A DNA stretch of 24,293 bases from Deltaproteobacteria bacterium (GCA_015491585.1 WFVQ01000108.1:1-24293); one strand, 5' to 3'; shown: positions 1 to 8,166, numbered from the stretch's first letter. Notes: generated by a model from the letters alone, not told the origin. Made by a program: numbers and translations.

Positions 1-8
1 GGGGAAGA

Positions 9-1037
9 ATGATAGAGTTTTTAGGCATCGGTGCCTTGAATCTCGATCTCGTTTATGAGGTGGACGACCTGGCCCAACTGGCCCCGGTGGTGGATTTGGC
101 CCCGGGCAGGGAGGTCGTATGTGGAAGGGAGCAAATCGCCGCGCTTGTGGAGCTTTTAGATCGAAAGGGAAGGATGATGGCACGGTCTGGAGGCGGTTCT
201 GCCGCAAACACCGTCGCCGTTCTGAGGGCCATGGGATGGAGGACCGCATTCGCTGGGGCCCTCGGCCAGGACCAGGCGGGAGAGCAGGTCCTCCGCTCTA
301 TGGATGGAGTGGAGATGTCCTTGGTGAGCAGGGGAGGGGATACGGCCGTGTGTCTGGTGGTACTGGAGAGGAGGGCAAGAGACAGGGCCCTGGTCCTCTC
401 TCCGGCCTCAGGCCTCCGGTTTTCCCTGGAAGAGGCTGCCGAGCGGGTGTTGAGGGAAGCGGGCGTGGTCCATCTCTCATCGTTTGTTCAGGACGAGGGG
501 CTGGAGCTGCAGCAGAAGGTGGTGGTATATATGTGCAAGGATCAGGTATTGAGCTTTGATCCAGGCGAGGTGTATGCCGCCAAAGGGGTAGATGCCCTGA
601 AGGAACTCCTTGCGCGCACTGACATGCTCTTTGTGACGGCCACCGAGCTGGAGATGCTGTTTGGAAGGGGCGAGGTGGAGGGTGGAGCGGCGCTGGCGCT
701 TGAGGCTCTGGCCCCTTTCCGAGGCGATTGGCCTATACCGATGCCTGTAGTGGTGGTGAAGATGGGGAGGGCCGGGGCCTCTTGCTACTGGCGCGGTGGA
801 AGAGTGGACGCCCCTGCAAACGAGGTCGAGTCCGTCGTTGACACCACGGGGGCAGGGGATGCCTTCAACGCCGGCTTTCTCCACGCCGTAAAGAAGGGAC
901 GTGGAATAGAGGAGGCACTGGCCGCTGGCCACGCGGTGGCCTCATGTGCCATAGCCGATTACGGAAGGCTCTGGATGGAGTCCACCGATTGGCGCTTACG
1001 CTTGGAGACGTTGGAGAAGAAGTGGATGCAGGAGTGA
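9..1037 (+). CDS. PfkB-family carbohydrate/nucleoside kinase
   Basis: This 342-residue protein is a ribokinase/adenosine-kinase fold (PfkB) enzyme, expected to phosphorylate a sugar or nucleoside with ATP in the cytoplasm. The N-terminal family signature is visible as GGGSAANTVAVLRAMG at residues 61-76. The C-terminal signature DTTGAGDAFNAGF is at 278-290, with the presumed catalytic base D284 in GAGD and the anion hole formed by the same loop. The length is normal for the family. The start is the ATG at 9, preceded by GGGGAAG at the very edge of the window, so the promoter lies outside. It is followed after 5 bases by the formyltransferase gene, suggesting one operon. The substrate cannot be read from the sequence. 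Confidence 0.9.
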   Translation: MIEFLGIGALNLDLVYEVDDLAQLAPVVDLAPGREVVCGREQIAALVELLDRKGRMMARSGGGSAANTVAVLRAMGWRTAFAGALGQDQAGEQVLRSMDGVEMSLVSRGGDTAVCLVVLERRARDRALVLSPASGLRFSLEEAAERVLREAGVVHLSSFVQDEGLELQQKVVVYMCKDQVLSFDPGEVYAAKGVDALKELLARTDMLFVTATELEMLFGRGEVEGGAALALEALAPFRGDWPIPMPVVVVKMGRAGASCYWRGGRVDAPANEVESVVDTTGAGDAFNAGFLHAVKKGRGIEEALAAGHAVASCAIADYGRLWMESTDWRLRLETLEKKWMQE

Positions 1038-1042
1038 CGGTC

Positions 1043-1873
1043 ATGTTCAGTTTCGGATGGTGGAGTACCGGCAGGGACGAGGCAGCGGTTGAACTGCTGC
1101 GCGAGGCCCTCTACAACATTGAGAGAGGGGTTATTCCAGGGAGGATCAGGTATCTTTTCGTCTCCAGGGAGAGGGGAGAGGGGAGGTTCAGCGACACCCT
1201 AATTGAGATGGCCCAGGCCGAGTCCATAGAGGTTTTTTCGCTCTCGGCGAAGGGATTCATGCCCGATCTCAGATCCAGGGACAGGGATGCCTGGCGCCGT
1301 CGATACCACGAGAAGGTGCTGGAGATGATTCCTGGGGCGGACGCTGGTCTGGTTATACTAGCCGGTTACATGTGGGTCGTGAGCGCCGAGGCGTGCACCG
1401 AGCTCGACATCGTCAACCTCCATCCCGCCGCGCCGGGCGGGCCGGCGGGGACATGGCAGGAGGTGATCTGGGAGCTGCTGGAGACGGGGGCCGGCGAGAC
1501 CGGCGTCATGATGCACCTGGTCACTCCTGAGCTCGACCAGGGTCCGCCTGTGACCTTCTGTACCTTTCCCATCAAGGGAGCGGGTTTCGATCCGCTCTGG
1601 GAGGAGTTCGAGGCAGAGAGGAAGAGGCTGGGGATGGAGGGAGTGAAGAAGGAGTACGGCGAGACGCTCCCCCTGTTCGCCAAGATCAGGGAGGAGGGGG
1701 TGAAGCGGGAGCTTCCCCTCATCGTCGAGACCATGCGGGCCTTTGCGGCCGGAGAGGTCGCCATATCTTCGAAGCGGCTCGTGGACCGCGATGGCAGGCC
1801 CCTGGACTCCCCCTACGACCTCACTGCACCTATAAATGCAAGGATAGGCGCCGGCTCTATGGGAAGGCAGTAG
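1043..1873 (+). CDS. PurN-like formyltransferase family protein
   Basis: A 276-residue member of the formyltransferase fold family (GART/PurN, Fmt type), which moves a formyl group from 10-formyltetrahydrofolate to an amine. The catalytic triad of the family is visible: N125 and H127 in VNLHPAAPGG, and D165 in TPELDQGPPV, after the ILAGYM strand at 105-110. Compared with typical PurN (about 200-215 residues) it has an extra C-terminal part of roughly 60 residues, and its N-terminal loop differs from the usual GSGSN of PurN, so the substrate may not be GAR. The start is taken as the ATG at 1043, because GGAG at 1031-1034 is a well-placed ribosome binding site; a longer reading from 944 would overlap the kinase gene by about 90 bases. 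Its stop abuts the ATG of the selenoprotein gene. Confidence 0.82.
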   Translation: MFSFGWWSTGRDEAAVELLREALYNIERGVIPGRIRYLFVSRERGEGRFSDTLIEMAQAESIEVFSLSAKGFMPDLRSRDRDAWRRRYHEKVLEMIPGADAGLVILAGYMWVVSAEACTELDIVNLHPAAPGGPAGTWQEVIWELLETGAGETGVMMHLVTPELDQGPPVTFCTFPIKGAGFDPLWEEFEAERKRLGMEGVKKEYGETLPLFAKIREEGVKRELPLIVETMRAFAAGEVAISSKRLVDRDGRPLDSPYDLTAPINARIGAGSMGRQ

Positions 1874-2278
1874 ATGCGGCGCCGCCTCTTCCCGGCCCTG
1901 TCGGTGGTCTTGTGCATACTTGCCATTTCCGCCTGGGGAACCGCCCAGGGGCAGGGAAAGATTGTACTCTACTACTTAGACAGCGGCGGTCCGTGAGCGG
2001 CCTGCTCACGGCTGGTCGAGCTCTGCAAAAAGGAGATGGAGACGCGCTTTCCAGGAGAGTTGGCCGCTGGCAGGCTGGAGTTCAAGGCCTTGAAGGGAAG
2101 GGCTGCCGCCGCTGGCATGGCCCGGTTCGGGATGGAGGCAAAGGGATTCGTCCTGGTGGAGCTGCATGACGGCCTCCCCTCGAGATACGAGGTGCTTCAT
2201 GGGATCTGGGAGAGGCTGGAGTCGGACCGCGCAGTCATGGAGTACGTGGGAAGCAAGATAGCTGGCTTCCTGCGTTAG
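1874..2278 (+). CDS. Secreted thioredoxin-like selenoprotein (in-frame TGA = Sec41)
   Basis: Read through the TGA at 1994-1996, this is a 134-residue protein. Residues 1-24 are a Sec signal peptide (MRRR, then a hydrophobic core, then WGTA before QGQG). The mature protein opens with a beta strand, KIVLYYLDS, followed by GGP-U-AAC: Sec41 and C44 form a U-x-x-C redox pair exactly where thioredoxin-fold proteins carry C-x-x-C. The downstream pattern (helix with VELCKKEMETRF, then LEFKAL, FVLVEL, YEVLHGIWERL, and YVGSKIAGFL at the end) resembles the ArsF-like/nitroreductase-associated thioredoxin family as I remember it. The reading frame is open on both sides of the TGA and both halves are needed for the fold. 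The ATG directly follows the formyltransferase TAG (1871-1873), so translation is probably coupled. It likely acts as a periplasmic thiol/selenol oxidoreductase; the partner is unknown. An ordinary nonsense mutation is the alternative. Confidence 0.85.
1994..2025 (+). promoter_or_regulatory. Putative bacterial SECIS element for the UGA at 1994-1996
   Basis: Downstream of the UGA, GGCU (2010-2013) pairs with AGCU (2019-2022) around the loop GGUCG (2014-2018). The stem extends past a C-C mismatch by C2007-G2025 and A2008-U2024. The loop begins 17 bases after the UGA and starts with GGUC, like the apical loop of the E. coli fdhF SECIS, which sits at nearly the same distance. SelB recognition is inferred, not shown. 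Confidence 0.68.
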
Positions 2279-2280
2279 AG

Positions 2281-2865
2281 TCATTGGGCGCTCCTCTTGG
2301 TGAGCGCTGCGCTGATCCTGGCTGCCTTGTCGGGATCCATGAGGGCGAGTATGGCTGCAACCTTCCTGCTCTTCATGAGAGAGAATATCTTGACTACTGT
2401 CTTGTCCTCCATCTTGTCCAGCAGAGTAGCCGCCCGCTGCGGCTGCATGGCGCTGTAGACACCCACGAGATGCTGAAATCTCGCGTTCTCCTGTGCCCTT
2501 GCCTGGCCAACGGTGCTTTCCAGGGCGGCCTGGAGCCGTTTCAACTCCTTGATCTTGGTTTCTATCTCGCTCTTCAGCATCTCCAGGTTCTTCTCCCTCT
2601 GGTCCAGATCCGCCTCTCTCTCCTTGAGACGGCGTATCCTGGTAAGGAGTATCTCCGCGGCCTTTGAAGTCGTGATGGCGGGCGCATCGTCCCGTTTATC
2701 CGAGAGAAGGGGAGGTGATGGCCTTGCATCCGTAGTTCCTTTGTCTGCAACGGCCAGCAGCTCCACTGGATGCAGAGTGAAAAGGAATAGCACTGCGAGG
2801 AGGATCTTGAGCCCACCCACGCCCAGGAGGAGCCGGAGGAAAACAGGTGGCCTGTCCATCCTCAT
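2281..2865 (-). CDS. motE: MotE-like flagellar protein with MgtE-N-type domain
   Basis: A 194-residue protein with an N-terminal membrane segment (about residues 9-38, LRLLLGVGG then LLAVLFLFTL), a charged coiled coil (about 90-150, with READLDQREKNLE), and a C-terminal domain of the MgtE N-terminal type (YSAMQPQRAATLLDKMEDK ... RKVAAILALMDPDKAA). Proteins of this layout (MotE in rhizobia) are periplasmic/membrane partners in flagellar motors and commonly follow fliJ. Its ATG overlaps the fliJ stop by 4 bases (ATGA), so it is translated with fliJ. It is the last gene of this flagellar run; its stop is only two bases from the stop of the convergent selenoprotein gene. The family call is solid, the precise motor role inferred. 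Confidence 0.75.
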   Translation of the reverse strand: MRMDRPPVFLRLLLGVGGLKILLAVLFLFTLHPVELLAVADKGTTDARPSPPLLSDKRDDAPAITTSKAAEILLTRIRRLKEREADLDQREKNLEMLKSEIETKIKELKRLQAALESTVGQARAQENARFQHLVGVYSAMQPQRAATLLDKMEDKTVVKIFSLMKSRKVAAILALMDPDKAARISAALTKRSAQ

Positions 2866-3323
2866 CGCGCCACCTCGTCAAGGACGGTGTTCTGAAGCCG
2901 TCTCATGGAGACGAGATCGTCCATTTCCGCCTGGGCCTTCCTTGCGACCTCCTTGAGATAGGCGTCGTAGTCCTTGGCCCTGAGCCGCTCCACGAGCTCC
3001 TTTCCCATATATCTCTCTTCCAGGAGCCTCCTCTTATCTGCCACCCGTTTTTGCGCCTTTTCCTTTTCCCTCTCCTTCTTGCTCAGCAGGCCCTTGAGAT
3101 TGGCGAGGATCTGGGTCCGCGTCTGATATTCGTAGGCCAGGATCCCCTTTTCCATATCGCTGGCCAAACGCTGTTGCTCCTGCCTCACATGCTCTTCCAG
3201 GAGCCGAAGTTCCCGCTCTATCTTGGCAAGTCCGGACAAGGCCCTTCCAAGCTCCATCTTGGCCGCCTCCAATAGACGCTCCCTGACGTTTCTGACTGCC
3301 TCCAGCCTGAACTTGTAAGCCAT
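2862..3323 (-). CDS. fliJ: Flagellar export protein FliJ
   Basis: A 153-residue, almost wholly helical, highly charged protein, the usual size for FliJ. It opens with YKFRLEAVRNVRERLLEAAK, a typical FliJ N-terminus (F-x-L-x-x-[VL]-x-x-x-R). FliJ is the cytoplasmic stalk-like component that sits in the FliI hexamer and links the ATPase to the export gate FlhA. Coiled coil is predicted by eye through nearly the whole length, for example KIERELRLLEEHVRQEQQRL. It lies 15 bases after fliI and overlaps the next gene by four bases, which fits the standard fliH-fliI-fliJ order. Sequence conservation in FliJ is weak, so position contributes much to this call. Confidence 0.88.
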   Translation of the reverse strand: MAYKFRLEAVRNVRERLLEAAKMELGRALSGLAKIERELRLLEEHVRQEQQRLASDMEKGILAYEYQTRTQILANLKGLLSKKEREKEKAQKRVADKRRLLEERYMGKELVERLRAKDYDAYLKEVARKAQAEMDDLVSMRRLQNTVLDEVAR

Positions 3324-3338
3324 TGCGGGCTCCTCTCG

Positions 3339-4682
3339 TTACTGGAAAAGGGCTATGAGCTGCTCGATGCTCTCATCATACGATACGGCCTCATCAACCT
3401 GCTGCCTAAGAAATGCGTTGACCGCGTCTATCTTTTCTAAAGCAAAGTCTATTCCAGGATTGGAACCTTTGACATAGGCTCCGAGATTTACAAGATCCTC
3501 CGCCCTCCTGTAGGTGGATACCACGTCGATCAGCTTCTGATAGGCCTGCAACTGCCCTGGAGCAGCGATATCTTTCATGACCCTGCTGACGCTGGAGAGT
3601 ATGTCGATGGCGGGATAATGACCCTGGTGCGCCAGATTTCTGTCGAGTACCACGTGGCCGTCCACGATGGACCGGACCGCATCGGCAATGGGTTCGTTCA
3701 TGTCGTCCCCCTCCACCAGGACGGTGTAGAGGCCAGTGACCGAACCAGCCCCCTTCTTGGTGCCGGCACGTTCCAGCAGCCTTGGCAACTGGGTGAAGAC
3801 CGTAGGGGTGTATCCCCTGGATGTAGGCGGTTCACCTATGGCTAGGCCCACCTCCCTGTAGGCCATAGCAAAACGCGTTACAGAGTCCATCATGAGAATG
3901 ACGTCACTGTTCCTGTCCCTGAAGTATTCGGCTATGGCCGTGGCCAGGAATGCGCCTCTCAGCCTGATGAGTGGCGGCTGGTCCGAGGTGACCGCCACCA
4001 CCACCGAGCGGCGCAGGCCATCTTCACCGAGGTCCCTCTCAATGAACTCCTTGACCTCCCTGCCGCGTTCACCTATGAGGGCGATAACATTCACGTCAGC
4101 AGTGGTGTTCTTGGCTATCATGCCCAGGAGGGTACTCTTGCCCACACCTGAACCTGCCATGATGGCGATGCGCTGTCCTTTGCCCAGGGTGAGGCAGCCG
4201 TTGATGGCGCGCACCCCTACGTCTATAGGGCTGTCTATCCTGGGCCTGTACATGGGATTGAGCGGTTCCGCATAGAGGGGATAGTGGGTCTCCGGGACCA
4301 GCGGCCCCTTTTCATCTATGGGTTCTCCGAGGCCGTTGATTATGCGCCCAAGCAGCCTCTCTCCCACAGGGGCCTCGGCATCGGACTTCATGGCCCACAC
4401 TTTCTTCCCAGGCTTTACCCCGCGCATCTCTCCCAGGGGCATGAGCAGGAGCCTGTCGTCCCTGAAACCCACCACCTCTGCCGGAATGCCCCGATCTTCT
4501 CCCTCGAGTTCGCAAAGTCCTCCCACGGGCACACCAGGGCCGTTGCTCTCCAGGACCATTCCGATCACCTTTTTCACCACTCCGCAAGAGCGGACCGATG
4601 AGATCGCGGCAAGTGAGTCTATATATGGTGCCAGGTCAAGCTCTTCGCTCTCAGGCAGGGTGTTGGATTCGGCAGATTCCAT
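3339..4682 (-). CDS. fliI: Flagellum-specific ATPase FliI
   Basis: A 447-residue ATPase of the F1-beta/type III secretion family that powers flagellar protein export at the cytoplasmic face of the basal body. Visible motifs: Walker A GSGVGKST at 177-184, Walker B VILMMD at 261-266, and the alpha/beta ATPase signature PAIDILSSVS at 356-365. ALIGERGREVKEFI (about 201-214) and IGEPPTSRGYTPTVF (about 282-296) are characteristic FliI blocks. The length is normal for the family. It starts 15 bases after fliH and is followed 15 bases later by fliJ, so all three export-ATPase components are co-transcribed. Nothing appears truncated. Confidence 0.97.
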   Translation of the reverse strand: MESAESNTLPESEELDLAPYIDSLAAISSVRSCGVVKKVIGMVLESNGPGVPVGGLCELEGEDRGIPAEVVGFRDDRLLLMPLGEMRGVKPGKKVWAMKSDAEAPVGERLLGRIINGLGEPIDEKGPLVPETHYPLYAEPLNPMYRPRIDSPIDVGVRAINGCLTLGKGQRIAIMAGSGVGKSTLLGMIAKNTTADVNVIALIGERGREVKEFIERDLGEDGLRRSVVVAVTSDQPPLIRLRGAFLATAIAEYFRDRNSDVILMMDSVTRFAMAYREVGLAIGEPPTSRGYTPTVFTQLPRLLERAGTKKGAGSVTGLYTVLVEGDDMNEPIADAVRSIVDGHVVLDRNLAHQGHYPAIDILSSVSRVMKDIAAPGQLQAYQKLIDVVSTYRRAEDLVNLGAYVKGSNPGIDFALEKIDAVNAFLRQQVDEAVSYDESIEQLIALFQ

Positions 4683-4697
4683 GAAGGCCTCCAGCGG

Positions 4698-5555
4698 CTA
4701 AAGTGAATAACCTGTCCTTTCTTTAAGAATCTTGGATATCTCCTGGCGTACGGCTTCTATCCTTGTCTCCACAGTGGCGTCCACGAGGCCGAATTCGGTC
4801 TCCACCAGGCAGCCGCCCTGGCTGATAGAGGGATCTGGGATGACATCGACAGGATGTGACGCCGCAAGCTCCTGATCCCTGGTCAGGAATTCGGTGACCA
4901 GCTCCACGTCCTTGGGATTGAGATGGATGTTTATCTTGCTCCCCTCGATGACCTTTTCGAAGGCTCCTTTCAGTGCATCTATGACCAGGCTCGGATCGAG
5001 CTCTATCTGCCTCAGCACGATACGGTGGACTGCCTCCATAGTCAGTTTTATAAGCTGCCCTTCATACTTGTTGAGAAATGAGACGCCCTGGCTCCGTATG
5101 GCCTCGATGACACTGTTGAGCCTCTGTGCAGCTACCTCCAGCTGTTTCCTTCCCAGCTCCTCGCCATCCTTCTTGCCCTGTTCGAACCCCTGTTCGTATG
5201 CCTTGCTCTCCAGCAGCTCGGCCTCCTGCCTGGAGTGCTCCACCATCTCCTTGGCCCTCTTGACTAGGACATCCGCCTCTTCCCGGGCCTTCTTCAGGAT
5301 GGCCTCTGCCTCCTTCCTGGCAAGCTCAACCGGGTCAGGAGGGGATTTCTTAGTCTCTTCGCCAGATGCCTCTGGTGTGGAGTCGGAGGGGGCAGGGGCC
5401 TCTCCCTCATCCTCACCTCCGATCAGGTCTATCAGCGATGCGAAGTCGGCAGGCCCAGTCTCCTCTGGGGCATCTCCCTCACCCGCCGTCTCTGGCAGCG
5501 AGAGCCGCCTGATCTCCATCTCCAGCGACTTGTGTGCCTTGATGACCTTAGACAA
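4698..5555 (-). CDS. fliH: Flagellar assembly protein FliH
   Basis: A 285-residue FliH, the stator-like negative regulator of FliI that connects the ATPase to the C-ring. Residues 1-75 are acidic, proline-rich and probably disordered. A long coiled coil follows (LARKEAEAILKKAREEADVL, from residue 78), and then the FliH glycine repeat with G123, G127, G131 and G135 spaced every four residues. The C-terminal domain contains IHLNPKDVELVTEF and GGCLVETEFGLVDATVETRI, typical of FliH/HrpE/YscL proteins. It overlaps the fliG stop by 8 bases and precedes fliI by 15, so it belongs to the same message. It is somewhat longer than the E. coli protein (235 residues) because of the N-terminal acidic stretch. 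Confidence 0.94.
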   Translation of the reverse strand: MSKVIKAHKSLEMEIRRLSLPETAGEGDAPEETGPADFASLIDLIGGEDEGEAPAPSDSTPEASGEETKKSPPDPVELARKEAEAILKKAREEADVLVKRAKEMVEHSRQEAELLESKAYEQGFEQGKKDGEELGRKQLEVAAQRLNSVIEAIRSQGVSFLNKYEGQLIKLTMEAVHRIVLRQIELDPSLVIDALKGAFEKVIEGSKINIHLNPKDVELVTEFLTRDQELAASHPVDVIPDPSISQGGCLVETEFGLVDATVETRIEAVRQEISKILKERTGYSL

Positions 5556-6576
5556 GGACCTCTTCGCCTCCCTTGCCGCCGAGGACTATCTTGCCTTCGC
5601 TCTCCAACCGCTTGGCCACCTTTATGATTCCCTGTTGTGCCTGTTCCACGTCTTTTAGTCGCACCGGCCCCATCACCTCGAGGTCTTCCTTCAGCATGGT
5701 GGCTGCGCGTTCCGACATGTTGTTGAAGAACTTGTCCCTCAACTCGTCTGGCACCGCCTTCAGCGCCAGCTTGAGCTCCTCGGTGCTTATTTCCTTCAAG
5801 ATTGCGATTATTGCGGTGTCGTCCACCTGGAGCAGATCCTCGAACTTGAACATGAGCTTCCTGATCTCCTCGGCCAGGTCTTCCGACGACTCCTCTATGT
5901 TCTCGAGCAGGCTCTCCTCGAGATTGCGGTCCACGTTGTTCAGGATCTCGGCCACTTTCTCGGCCCCACCCACCTTGGTGGCGTCTGTCATCTCTACCGA
6001 GAAGAGCTCCTCCTCTAATACCTTGTCTATCTCCGCCACTATCTCGGGATTAATCTTTTCCAGCTTGGCGATCCTTATCATTACGTCGGATTGGAGCCTC
6101 TCCGGAAGCTCCTCCAAGATCGCCGCCGAGAGTTCGGGAGATAGATGGGCCAGTATGACGGCTATGGTTTGGGGGTGCTCGTTCTTCAGGAAGTTTACTA
6201 TCACCTTTGGCTCAAGCGAAGAGAGCTTCTGGAAGGTAGAGGGATGGAGCTGGCGCATAATATCCTCGTAGATCTTCTTGGCCTGCTCCTCGGGCATCGA
6301 GTTGAAGAGCACCTTTTTGAGGAATTCCTCCACCGGCACCGCCACCTCGCCCTGCACCACGCCCATCTTCTCCCTGACCTCTGCCAGGACCTTCTCCACC
6401 GCGTCTCCAGGCACAGCGTTGATCTGGGCCATGAGGCTGGAGACTTTCTTGATCTCCTCTTCGTTGAGGTGCTTGAATACCTCCGCGGTGAACTCCTCTC
6501 CCATTGCGATTAGGAAGATAGCGGCCTTGTAGGGGCCGGTAGTCGGCAAGACAGGGGGCGCGGCTGCCTGGGCCAT
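5548..6576 (-). CDS. fliG: Flagellar motor switch protein FliG
   Basis: A 342-residue FliG, the rotor protein of the C-ring that binds FliF at its N-terminus and contacts the MotA stator with its C-terminal domain. The middle-domain EHPQ motif is seen as NEHPQTIAVILAHL, with EHPQT at 133-137. The C-terminal torque helix region (ELRDKFFNNMSERAATMLKE, followed by DLEVMGPVRLKDVE) keeps the alternating charged residues known to interact with MotA. The length matches the family (about 330-345). Only 3 bases separate it from fliF, and it overlaps fliH by 8, indicating translational coupling through the operon. No unusual features. Confidence 0.97.
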   Translation of the reverse strand: MAQAAAPPVLPTTGPYKAAIFLIAMGEEFTAEVFKHLNEEEIKKVSSLMAQINAVPGDAVEKVLAEVREKMGVVQGEVAVPVEEFLKKVLFNSMPEEQAKKIYEDIMRQLHPSTFQKLSSLEPKVIVNFLKNEHPQTIAVILAHLSPELSAAILEELPERLQSDVMIRIAKLEKINPEIVAEIDKVLEEELFSVEMTDATKVGGAEKVAEILNNVDRNLEESLLENIEESSEDLAEEIRKLMFKFEDLLQVDDTAIIAILKEISTEELKLALKAVPDELRDKFFNNMSERAATMLKEDLEVMGPVRLKDVEQAQQGIIKVAKRLESEGKIVLGGKGGEEVLV

Positions 6577-6579
6577 CTC

Positions 6580-8166
6580 TTATCCCTCCTCTACGGGTTC
6601 CCTGAGCCAGATCTTTATCAGCGCAGCGGCCCTCTCCGGGTAGTTGGAGGCAAGGGTCTGTAGCTCCTCCTGGGCACTGGGACCAGGTTCTATGATGGGG
6701 GCCTCTTCCAGGGCCACTGCCTCCTCTCCGGTCACTGCATGGGCCAACTCCTCGGGCAGGGTCTCGGCCTCTTGGGGTTTGAGGACATACCTGGTCAGCA
6801 GCGGCCGGAGCACCACCAGAATGAACAGCAGGGCTATCACCAGGTTGGCTATAGGCTTTGCCAGCTTGACACCTATGTCCACGAGCTGATCCACAGTCCT
6901 CCTCTGCTCCTTGGGGGCCGAGAAGGGGAGATTGACCACGCTGACCTCGTCGCCGCGGGCATCGTCGTATCCCATTGCCGCCTTGACGATCTGGTTCAGC
7001 CGACCCATCTCCTCTTCGGACCTGGGGACGTACTCAACCTTCTCTCCATTCTTCTTGTAAGCACCATCCACCATCACTGCAACGGATATCCGCTTTATCT
7101 TGCCGACAGCGCCCTTGACCTCTCTCTGTACCCTGGTGATCTCGTAGTTCGTTATGGTCTCCTGTTTCTGCTTTATGGCAGCTTGACTTCCCTGACCCAC
7201 ATTGCCCTGCAATTTGTCGGCAAGACCTCCCTTCACTCCAGGGATGCCGCCGGGCTCTTGGGCCCTGACGATCTCGCTCCGTTTCTGCTCGCTTCTGGTC
7301 GCAAAGGCGTCGGGGTCGTATCGGTCCTCGTTGACCGTGGTCCTGTCGAAATCCACTTCGATGGAGACCCTGGCTATGGCCTTTCCAGGACCCAGGGCAT
7401 TTTCCAGCATGCTCTGTATCTTGTGCTTGTAATAGGTTTCGAGGCTCCGTTGATAGGCTAACTGGGCGTTGGTGAGCTTGTAGAGATCCTTTTTGTCCAT
7501 GGTGGAGTCGTAGAGTATCTCGCCGTCGGTGTCCACCACGGTCACGTTTTCCTTGGAGAGCCTGGGAACCGCGCTGGCTACCAGATGAACGATCCCCTTG
7601 ACCTGAGAGATATCCAGGGATTTGCCGCGTTTGAGCTTCAGCACAACCGATGCCGTGGGGTCCCGGCGCTCGCTCACGAAGAGGGACTCCTTGGGTTGAG
7701 CGATGTGGACCCTGGCGTACTCGACCTCTGGAAACTGCGAGATGGTCCTTTCCAGCTCTCCCTGCAATGCCCGGAGGTAGTTGACCTTCTGCACGAAATC
7801 AGTGGCTCCTAACTTGCTCTTGTCAAATATCTCGAAACCTACTCCGCCGTGCTTTGGAAGACCCGCGCTGGCAAGCATGAGCCTCACGTCATAGACTTGT
7901 TCGGCTGGAACCAGGATGGTGGCTCCTCCGTTGGATAGCTTGTATTGTATCTTCTCCTTCTTGAGATACTGGACAACCTCCGATGCGCTCTCCTGGGAAA
8001 GGCCCGTGTATAGGGGCTTGTAGTCGGTGCTGTTGGCCCATATCAGAAGGGCTGCGAAGGCCGCAAGCGTAAGGACGAGCACCCCTGCTGTTATGAGCTT
8101 CTGCTGGGAGGACAGGTTCTGGTAGAGCCCCTTTATTTGTTCTACGGTCTCCGCTGCTGTAGCCAT
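6580..8166 (-). CDS. fliF: Flagellar MS-ring protein FliF
   Basis: A 528-residue FliF, which forms the MS ring in the inner membrane. It has the two expected membrane spans, at about 24-44 (LITAGVLVLTLAAFAALLIW) and about 436-453 (NLVIALLFILVVLRPLL). Between them are the periplasmic ring-building motifs, including YKPLYTGLSQESASEVVQYL, GLPKHGGVGFEIFD, FVQKVNYLRALQGELERTI, and the ARVHIAQPKESLF block. The cytoplasmic tail ends in ERAAALIKIWLREP, the FliG-binding helix. The length is in the normal range. It lies 16 bases after fliE and 3 bases before fliG. Confidence 0.97.
   Translation of the reverse strand: MATAAETVEQIKGLYQNLSSQQKLITAGVLVLTLAAFAALLIWANSTDYKPLYTGLSQESASEVVQYLKKEKIQYKLSNGGATILVPAEQVYDVRLMLASAGLPKHGGVGFEIFDKSKLGATDFVQKVNYLRALQGELERTISQFPEVEYARVHIAQPKESLFVSERRDPTASVVLKLKRGKSLDISQVKGIVHLVASAVPRLSKENVTVVDTDGEILYDSTMDKKDLYKLTNAQLAYQRSLETYYKHKIQSMLENALGPGKAIARVSIEVDFDRTTVNEDRYDPDAFATRSEQKRSEIVRAQEPGGIPGVKGGLADKLQGNVGQGSQAAIKQKQETITNYEITRVQREVKGAVGKIKRISVAVMVDGAYKKNGEKVEYVPRSEEEMGRLNQIVKAAMGYDDARGDEVSVVNLPFSAPKEQRRTVDQLVDIGVKLAKPIANLVIALLFILVVLRPLLTRYVLKPQEAETLPEELAHAVTGEEAVALEEAPIIEPGPSAQEELQTLASNYPERAAALIKIWLREPVEEG

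Noticed and set aside
944..1042. Longer N-terminus for the formyltransferase starting at 944
   Set aside because: It would overlap the kinase gene by about 90 bases and adds residues without family resemblance; ATG 1043 has a good ribosome site (GGAG).
1991..2011. Perfect inverted repeat around the UGA as the SECIS element itself
   Set aside because: The UGA is inside the stem and the loop begins only three bases after it, which does not fit bacterial SECIS geometry; the downstream hairpin does.
2036..2278. Stand-alone 80-residue ORF
   Set aside because: It is the 3' part of the selenoprotein gene after the UGA; alone it lacks the signal peptide, the first strand and the redox motif.
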